Source: Struthio camelus
Lineage: Eukaryota; Chordata; Aves; Struthioniformes; Struthionidae
Direction of reading: 5' to 3'
Assembly (NCBI RefSeq): GCF_040807025.1
Contig: NC_090964.1
Span: 7,650,214 to 7,714,213 of the forward strand
DNA length: 64,000 nt
The notes beneath the pieces were generated by a model. That model worked only from the letters and a program-made list of their open reading frames with translations, was not told where the DNA came from and searched no databases. Positions 47,574-64,000 of this stretch are shown here, in pieces; the stretch's first letter is position 1, and every line of letters starts with the position of its first letter. The translations under genes were made by a program, and so were the position numbers.

Positions 47574-48260
47574 CGTCTCCTCGGCACGGATCCCGCGGGG
47601 AAGCGGCGGCGCCGCGAAGGCAAGCAGCGGCGGCGGCGGAAGCCCCGCGCTCGGCGGCGGCGCGCACTCGCCGACAGCGGCGGCGGCGGCGGGCGGAGTG
47701 AGCGGCGGGCAGCGGGGAGCGGCGGCGCGGCCGCAGCGCGCCTGCGTGCGCGGCCCCTCGCCTCCGCATCGCCTCAGGGAGCTGCGGGCGGGCGGGGAGG
47801 GGGTCGGTGACCCGGATGGAGGGGGGCGCCTCTGCGCATGCGCCAGCCTCCCTCCCCCCCTCCCCCCCCGCGCGAGGTAGCCTGGTGGGGTAACGGCTGG
47901 TTGGGGGGGGGGGTAACGGTCGTTTCTGTGAGGGGGTAACGGCCGTTGCCTTCCCCCCCCGCGCCGCTCGCCTCAGGGAGCCGTGTGGGGCTGCCGAGCG
48001 GCCCCCTCCTCGTCCCCGGGGCCGGGGCGGCTCCCCCGGACCCCGCACACGCCGTCCGCCTCGCCTCACGCAGCTGCTGCGCGCTTTCCGCGGGGGCTTT
48101 CGGAAGCGGCCGCGGGGGGAGCCGCGGTCGCGGCCGCAAACGGCACCAGCCGCTTCGGGAGCTGATGGTGTCTTTGCGGTTACCGCTGGGGCTCGAGCGA
48201 AGGGTTTCCTGTCTTCCCTGGGGAATTGGCCGAGCTCGCAGAGATGGGAATTGATCCAAA
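47410..48260 (-). promoter_or_regulatory. RCAN3: CpG island, RCAN3 promoter and non-coding first exon
   Basis: A strongly CpG-rich block with CGG-triplet runs (about 47,620-47,700). On the minus strand GACG|GTGAGC gives a donor after 47,574, so an untranslated exon probably ends there and splices to the acceptor at 43,368. The upstream part contains three TAACGG sites spaced exactly 23 bp apart (47,891-47,942). Open frames of up to 186 codons are GC artefacts. The transcription start is not defined from sequence; no TATA box was seen. Confidence 0.75.
47887..47955 (+). repeat. Three 23-bp degenerate tandem units with TAACGG cores
   Basis: GGGGTAACGG begins each unit; the TAACGG cores start at 47,891, 47,914 and 47,937, exactly 23 bp apart. 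The second and third continue as TAACGGTCGTT and TAACGGCCGTT. TAACGG matches the core recognised by MYB proteins (YAACNG). The poly-G run between units 1 and 2 is 11 bases long. Confidence 0.75.
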
Positions 48261-51200
48261 CACTGTAAATCGCCCTAGGAACTTCCTACCGGAGCTCAGC
48301 CTGGGCGGCCGAGGCCTTTCGGGGTTTGCAGTTAACAGCCTCGAAGCACAAGGCAGGACCGTGCTGATGCCACGAACCGGGAGGCGTCGAGGAGGAGCGC
48401 GACGGAGCATCCCTGCCACCAGCAGGACACGGGGATGACCTTGAAGGCTAAAGCCAGAGGAAAGGGAGTGGGAAGAGCAGAGCACAGCGCCGGTCCTTCG
48501 TGCCAAGCACGACAATCGCTGCTGTGAAAGGCCCACGTATGTTCCTAGATGGCTGCTGGAAGTTAAGAGGTTTTACTTTGCAATTGGCCTCAGCTAAAGG
48601 ACACACTCAGGCGGTTACCAGATGGGAACAGCGACAATTTGTGTCCCTCTTCTCTGAGACTAAATCACAGCTTAATCCAGCAATGCAATGATTTGCTTGA
48701 ACAGTGGTGATCTGAGCTGTGTGACAACTGAACGCTTGTACATTTACATCTAAAATATGCACAAACCAACACCATACTTGGCTATATTCCGTTTTCCACG
48801 AAAATCACATTAAAATGTATCTACTGAATGTCATTGATACAAATACATTCTTCATTAGCTTTGTCCCCACTTGTAGAGCCAGAGGACTGCTAAGATTTTG
48901 TCTTCAGTACAGGAATTTCTGTGGTTTAAATGCTTTCTGCTAAAATGTAGATATGGACAAAGGCAGAAAGCAATACTAAGCTTGTTTCCTTTACCAGGCT
49001 TGTCATTTGTTTGTTCATAGTGCAGACCCTTCACTTAAAAAAAAAAACAAACAAACAAGGAACAGCCACTTTTTTTTTTTTTAAGAAATTCTTTACTTGT
49101 GCAGATAAGGGATTCTGCAGTTTAAACGCAGCACAAATTTAGGCAGTAATGAACGGTCTTAATTACCTTAGCCCTTTTGGCTGCAATCATATGGTTTACT
49201 AATGCAGTAATACCAAGTTCTTCATCCCTGGCCAGTAATATATTCTGCTTTAATATAAGAGCTATCATGAAATGCAACATTTCTGTCCATTTCAGCAGAT
49301 TTTCCAGGAACGCTTTAAATACTGTTTTGTAATAACAGCACTTTTGTATCATGCTTCTTTTTGTAATGATCCTGACATCTGGGTTGATTGCCATTTCTTT
49401 ATATTATCACTTAAGTAAATGCAGTTATCTCTATTATAACGCACTAACCCTAAAATGATACAGGTTAACAAAGCATTACCATGTTTATCAGAAACTGTGG
49501 AACTCAAGTGATGCTGCTGCTGTAAACGTTCAAGAAAGCACTAGCCCATGTTCTAATATTGTATCCAGGGACTTCTATGAAGTGCAGCTTTAACACCCAG
49601 GTGGATGAAGCTGCTCTTGTTTTTTTTCCATTTGTGGTTTGGGACCCCAAGAGATATTCTTAATTAAATGTATCCTGAGGGTTATCTTCTGTTATCCCCC
49701 TGGACTAAAACCCATATGGTGAGTGTTAATTAGGTTGGCAAGCATTCGATTAAGTGACATTGCCAGTATTCTAAATTTATGACTGTCTGTTCCTAACAAT
49801 GCCATTAAGAGGTAACGTCCTCAAGCTGTCTAGTCTTGCAATCAAAGACACGATATCCTGTATCTGATGGATGGCATCTCCCACAGTGTAGCATTCCCAA
49901 CTAGCATTAGATCTTTGCTGTCTCAGAGAAGCATGCTGCTGTCTCACATTCAGTATTGAGTTGGCAAAGATGCAGAAATCATGAGTTAGGCCACCAGTAA
50001 CGTAATGCTTTTGTTTTTGTGATTTGGCTCATTTTGTCCTTTTTAATTCTCCTCTAGGCTATACCCAGGCCACATTTTCAAGCTTTCCTCTGACACAATG
50101 AGTGCTAATATTTTTTTTGTTAAAGCGCTGTAAACCAAGACTCTTAAGTAAATTGCACGATTCCCAAAGCTGACACCAAATATTTTGAGACTCACAGTAG
50201 AAGTATAAGCGTCAATAATGCATTCCTAAACATCAGTTTTAGCAATTTACATGTCCTTTACAAATACCTTGTTCAAGAAGATTTTATTCTTTGGATGCAC
50301 GTAGGACCTATGCTAGTTAACTAAACTGTCTTAACTCTTCTCAAGATATTTATTGGCCAATTATACCTACCCTAAGAGCACTGAGCATGCCAGAATTCTA
50401 TAGGTTTTACCAGAATCTTTTATTAAGTTTCATTTCCAAAGATCTCACCTAATGCACAGATACACTTAAACAGACATGCAACATTGCTTATAAAAAAAAT
50501 TAAGGAGTTATCCTTATAATCCAATACTGTAAAGCTTGCTTTATTTACACATTTTAATGTGAACAAAAGAACATTATAGGTAGATCATTTTGCACATTCA
50601 GCCAACATCAGAGCTGTAATCCACAGCATAAAATTACATGTAACTATACATTGAGAAATATATTAAGTGCTCTGGTGCATCAAAAAGCCACACAGTGTAG
50701 AGGCAATAGATGTCAGTTCACATTTGGTAAAGAAACTGGAAGAGAGAGTTAAGGAGTTTTTCCACCATTTTAGTAAAGGAGGCAGCAGTCGATTCATTTC
50801 TGTGCACATATTCAGCTCTGGGTTCGGCAAAAGACTGCGTATTTGGAAATCTAAGCATACTCAGCTGTTTAGGGTGCCCTGCTTCTCAGAAGATCAGCCC
50901 TAGATAAACTGAAGTTTTGACATACACATGTTAAAATGTGCTTTACACCAACAGATTATTTTTCAGCCTGCAAGAATGACTAGGGTGTGGCATGGGGCTC
51001 TTTAAATTGTTCATGTCCAGTGTAACTTTAAAGGTTTGCTGCAGCCCCCTTGTCACCTCATCCCTAAGAGCATTCTGTAAAAAGTAGAGATCTGAGGGTA
51101 CAAATAGTTCCCTGTTTTGGGCTTCTAAGCTCTAGACAAGAAGGGATGTAAGGAATTTATTTCAATACTGAGCTATATAACGTGAAAAGAGACTGGAGAA

Positions 51201-54200
51201 CTCCTACACTCCATTGAAACAGATGTTTGTCTTCTGGTGCCCCAACGTATGCCTTCTTAGCAACAGAGACGGCTGCTGTAAAACTGGAAAGTGAAACAAA
51301 ACAAAACAAAAAATCCCCACAAAGGTGGCAAAGATGAACCCTTACAACATTAGCTGTTAAGGCCTACAGGCTAAGAAACATCCCAGGCTCTACTGACCTG
51401 GCACAGTTGAGTAATCCAAAATATTGTGATTTGTTTGTTGTAGAAACAAACACCATCTCCCTGGGAACCCTTTGTCAGAAGATTTCCAAAAGCAAGTCTC
51501 ACTGAATGTAAAGGTAACTGTCAATATTAGGCAGAAGTATTTAAAAACATAAGAGCAACCGGGTAAATAAAGCAGGACTATGGAAGTCTTTGGAGCGAGA
51601 CTCCTGCCTCTAGAGTCTTGGGAAAAAAAAAAAAAAGGGGGGGGGGGAAAGGGTGAGCTAAAATAGCACAAAAAATAAAGTTCAGGTTATGGCTGGAGGA
51701 AAAATTCACTCAGAGCAGAAGACTGTCCCACGCGATGCCAACTGAGGGCTCCCTGGCAGAGAGGACATGACTACTGGCCTGACAGTCAATGCTGAGGCTG
51801 CAGGGCTATGGAGAGTCCACAGAGCTTGTGCAATAACTACTGAATCAGGCCAGAGAGCAGCCCACAGACAAGACGTACAAGCAGAGGCTCAGCATCAGAG
51901 CAGCTCCCCACCTGGCAGTGAACTCCATGTCTGTTATCTCGTGATTTTAGGAATAAAGATAGTCCTGTGATTAGGATAAAAACCTAACCAACCATTTATT
52001 GGCCACAAAGTCTGCATATCAGTCAACTGCAGTTTTTAAATAGAACTGAGGAGCCCCAAGAATTAGAAAAACTATATTCAGTAACACACAGGATCACCTT
52101 AACAATAGAAGTCAATAGCATAACATTTGGGCCCTTTAGATCAACTATTTTATAATGTGGCAACCCCCGTAGCAACTAAAGAGAGACTATTACCATGTAA
52201 GAAGTGGAGTTTGTAGGTATGCATGGTATAGCACAGCTTGTTTTAAAAGAATATATTTCTATGGTTTCAGAACTACTAAGTCAAAACAGCTACTGCCTCA
52301 TTGATTAGAACGGAAGAGATAAGAAAAGCCAGTATCTTGTACCCTTCTCATTCATGTACTATTTTGTTTTGTATCATTAATGAACAAAAGTCGCACATAA
52401 ATTCACAAAAAAATTGATTACCAGGGATACAGAGCCAAAGGTAGTAAATCAGTGTCATTGCAACTCCAAGAAGATTAATGTACTGGCAATATTAGCCCAT
52501 TAACATTGTTATCTTACTTGAACACAGAAAGTATTGTGGGCAAAAGAACAGCTTATGAAACCTCAAGAAATATCTGCTTTAGTGTACAGGATGCCACTGA
52601 TAAGATCTGAATTGTCAGACATGCCAAGCTAGTGAAGAAACTTCACATAGAGGTACACGTGCACACACCAGGCATCCACTCTTTGCAGAGCGAGGTCATA
52701 TTTTTCTAAGCTGCACAAAAATGCCAAAGCACTCAAGTACTTCCAGATTAAATTAGTATTCATAGGTGGCAAGGCAAACATATGCAAAAAGAACAGTTCT
52801 GTTGTCATGTACAGTAGCAGGAATCTGGAATAACTATATACAAGTCAAGAGTGCTTGGGAGTTTTTGGTAGTGGGAACAGAATCTGGGCATGAGTCAATT
52901 AAAAACAAAAGCAGAAAGCCACAGCTGCAAGTCCAAGACCCTCCCAAAACCATTGGTGTCAGAGTGACCACTTAAAACGCATAGAACAAGTGATACTCAT
53001 TTCAAATAAGGTTTTCTAAGTGCATGCAGACACTGCTACACATACAGTCCAAGACACACCCAGTTAGACTTAGAATTCTGTTTCCCAGCAAAACAACTGT
53101 CTTTAGAGAAGATGATGGTATCAAAGTGCAACTGCCTAGAAAGCAGGTATAACTTGCATACACCGGTAAACAATGTACTTTGTCCCTTTCCCTTGATAAG
53201 TTTCCCCTTGCATCTATTCTCCCTATCAACTTCTGGCCATCTCTTGGAAACTGGAAAGATAAATATCGTGAGTACACAATGCTTCATTATTGTTAGAGTT
53301 CTCTGAGTGCTGGACTGTGCAAGCTTGTTTTTTGTTAGGTCATTCACACTATTAGGCCAATACTTTTTCTTGCTTTTGAGGAAAAAAAGGTAGGGAACCC
53401 CCACCTACAAGACCTAGGCTGGGCTTTTTAAAATTGCCAAAGGATTGTGGATATCTCTAAGCGTCTAAGACCACTAAACAAAGTTAGAAACCCTGCCTGA
53501 CCCAGAGAGGAAATAAAATGATAGAGAATTTGGACCTCTCAAGAACTATAGATAAACTCCTATGAGGAATACCAGTCACATTGCTATTCTCATTTCATCT
53601 TGTTCTTGTCCTTTACAGTGTTCCTTTTGCACCATTTGATCCAACCTGAAGCTCCTGCTATGAAACCAGAAAACTGCCAAAAGATAATCTTTGTCCTAAG
53701 CTGCCATATAATCCAATGGTGCTATAAAAACTATTCACATACTCAGTGCATATGTTCAACACTAGTCAAAGAATAGTTATACAGGAAACGTCAAAGATCC
53801 AGGCTTTGAAGAAATAAAGTAGCTTACTTATGCTAACGGATTATGCCACTCTGAAGACACAGTAAGCCCCGGTATTTTCGCTTGAAAACAGTACCATTTT
53901 CTTGCCATGCTAAGGTGGTTTGGTGGTTATGTCAGAGATGGGAGGATTTACAACTTTTCTGGAAATCCTTCACAGTCTCTATATATGAAAGATTACAGCC
54001 TGCCTTTCTCTCACTGTGGGCAACTCATGAAAATTTCAGTTTGGAGATAAACCCATTCCCAGCAGGGCTATAAATTGCACAGTCACTTTTCTTCCCACGG
54101 CTCTGCATTTCCACAACGCCTGCTATCTCATCAGTTTCATACAGCCACAATACTGCACTTGCCATTTCACACTCCCCGATAGCAGCATTCAAAGGAGAAC

Positions 54201-54258
54201 TGTGATTTACTTCTTGCTACAACAAATGCTTTCAACTTCACAACTATAGAGAGTTGTT
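48261..54258. other. Intergenic region between NIPAL3 and RCAN3
   Basis: About 6 kb with no gene recognised. The right half may be NIPAL3 3' UTR if distal polyadenylation is used (AATAAA on the minus strand near 51,988 and 50,347). It holds a homopurine A/G run at 51,616-51,652. The small open frames have no domain resemblance. Confidence 0.45.
51616..51652 (+). repeat. Homopurine tract (A-run then G-run)
   Basis: GGG, then about 14 A, then about 12 G, then AAAGGG: an uninterrupted purine strand. It could adopt triplex or quadruplex structures and is likely unstable in length. Confidence 0.8.
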
Positions 54259-54264
54259 TATTAA
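54259..54264 (-). terminator. NIPAL3: Candidate NIPAL3 polyadenylation signal AATAAA
   Basis: The nearest canonical signal on the minus strand, about 146 bp past the NIPAL3 stop. NIPAL3 mRNAs in mammals have longer 3' UTRs, so this may be only a proximal option. Confidence 0.25.
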
Positions 54265-54409
54265 AATAATCATCCTTGAAAGTTAAGTTTGAGGCAAGCT
54301 TTAAACTGTATCAAGGTTGGCTTTACACTTAACTTATATTTTAAACTGAAAAAGGTAAATAAATAAAGGTCACACTCCTGATGATTCAAATCAGTTCCTT
54401 AAAGGTCAC

Positions 54410-62597
<8,188 letters not shown>

Positions 62598-64000
62598 CTG
62601 TAAAACAAAAGTAAATATATAGATATTAAGTTTACCCACTGGACCCTGAAGGAGGTAGGGTTTTTTTTGTTGTTGTTGTTTTTTTAAAAACACAACTGGG
62701 AGCAGAGTAGACTTTTCAAATAGTTCCTAGATCACCTAGCGATAAAATCCCTGTTATCTTCCACTCCTTCTATGTGATCTAGGGCAATTCAGGCGAGTTC
62801 CATGTGCCTCTGCTCCAAAACTGTGAAACTTGGGTGAAAAAAACAACCCTGCCTTAACTGACAGTTCTTATGAAAGACTTAAATTGGCATGCATATATTT
62901 GCATTCTTTGCAGTTTCTCAGAGGGAAAGAAGGCAAAACTACACATAACAGTCTCTCCAGTCGCTCTTCCATTTGAAAATTTGTTTTCATGGGGATATTT
63001 GTCGGCCTGGAATTCAGCGGAGTATGGATTAGAGACCTCTTCATTCTGTTGGTCATTTTTTCAAACTATTCTGGTTGATCTACATCCATAACCTCTGCTG
63101 GATAAAGGCATAATTTAGGCCACTTGATGGGGCAGCCCAATTACCACAGACGATTTTATGCTGCTTTTCATATGAACCACTTATTCGAAAGTGAAAGGCA
63201 ACAGGTAGAAACTCATAGTAAGCTCCCAACCCCTTCTCCATTAGCATTCGTAGATCTGCAATAAATTTGCACAGCCCAAAGAGAGAATCTGAAATAAAAA
63301 CAAGGATGTAAAGCAGGCTGAGACACAACTGAAATGTACATTAGGAGTAAACAGAAGAACCCAAGGCCAGGCCAAGCCGTTTAGCATTTATCTTCCTCCA
63401 ACAACTGTCTAAATCTCATCCGATATCATTAGCGCTTTTCACTTTAGTGCAGGTCTCCAAGATAACACTGGAGTACTTACTCTGATTGATTTGGGATAGC
63501 TGAGCTCACATTTGTATTCCTCCCTCAACAGTAAATATACTAGTCCCGCTTTTCTCATACTTGATAAAGCAATGACTTGAAACTTTAAAGTTCATATCAG
63601 TGGAATAAAAAGCTCTTTCTCGGGCTAAAAGAAAGTAAGGTTCATCCAAGCAGCTTCAGTCAAAAACACATGAGATATCTTCCCATAACAGACAGTAAAG
63701 TTGGTATAAAAATATCACAGGGTGATCACAGATGCAGCCAGCAAAACTCGGCACTATTGGCTGGTTCATCAGCTGGATTTCAGCTTGGAAGGCATGGCAG
63801 AGATAGCACCTCTGCTGAAAAACCCCTTAGAGTAGCACAAATTTGGAGTTGGCTCCTGGGCTGTGAGAGCGTGCAAGCCCAGAAGATGCTCATGTCAGCC
63901 TGGTCAACTGCTATATTGCACTTAGGATTGCGGTCTCAGTAAAGCACTTTTTCTGCTGAAAAAAAGGCTTTCTTGCTGGGATTTTCAGAGCGCCTTCAGA
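62598..64000 (-). other. NIPAL3: NIPAL3 intron upstream of the ENLIGALL exon
   Basis: I searched the minus strand for the N-terminal NIPAL3 exon, which should end in phase 0 just before ENLIG, and did not find it. A fair GTAAGT donor at about 63,479-63,474 is not preceded by NIPAL3-like sequence. The rest looks like ordinary intron. Confidence 0.55.

Noticed and set aside
47441-48259. Open frames of up to 186 codons on both strands
   Set aside because: They lie in the RCAN3 CpG island and are Arg/Pro/Ala-rich. No conserved protein is recognisable.
63440-63560. Possible upstream NIPAL3 exon with a GTAAGT donor at 63,479-63,474
   Set aside because: The preceding sequence ends in a different phase and shows no NIPAL3-like residues; the known exon before ENLIG must end in phase 0.

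Overview
The window is nuclear DNA from a bird. It carries four protein-coding loci, all on the minus strand, broken by spliceosomal introns with GT-AG borders. It also holds three CpG islands and one 5'-truncated chicken-repeat-1 (CR1) LINE with the typical bird 3' tail. No bacterial, viral or plasmid genes were seen. Read along the minus strand the order is NIPAL3 - RCAN3 - NCMAP - SRRM1, the same head-to-tail order as in human 1p36.11. This is therefore a conserved synteny block, probably the bird counterpart on a microchromosome such as chicken 23. The species was not determined.

Right to left (direction of transcription): NIPAL3, a NIPA-family nine-helix membrane protein, occupies about 54.4-62.6 kb. 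Ten coding exons join in phase to 375 residues plus stop. Its first coding exon, about 31 residues by comparison with human, lies beyond the right edge. RCAN3, a calcineurin regulator, has a CpG-island promoter near 47.4-48.2 kb and coding exons at 43.3, 36.5, 35.7 and 34.5 kb. A further candidate C-terminal exon at 33.7 kb fits the splice phase exactly. NCMAP, the non-compact myelin single-pass protein, has three coding exons at 7.5-8.7 kb. Its promoter is probably the CpG island at 22.4-22.8 kb, about 14 kb upstream, which makes 8.7-22.4 kb its first intron. SRRM1, an SR-related splicing coactivator, contributes only its first coding exon (seven residues) at 2.65 kb. That exon sits in a large CpG island with a TCTCGCGAGA element, and the rest of the gene runs off the left edge.

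The remaining sequence is intron, 3' UTR or intergenic DNA with simple repeats. Most long open frames in it fall in the CpG islands or in introns and look like chance. The observation most worth checking is the extra RCAN3 exon: the known last exon has a splice donor where human RCAN3 ends, and an open 41-residue acidic/Ser-Thr-rich tail follows 629 bp downstream in the right phase. Others are a 23-bp-spaced triplet of TAACGG sites in the RCAN3 island and a NIPAL3 3' splice site embedded in a short tandem repeat. The four genes do unrelated jobs and share only their conserved neighbourhood.
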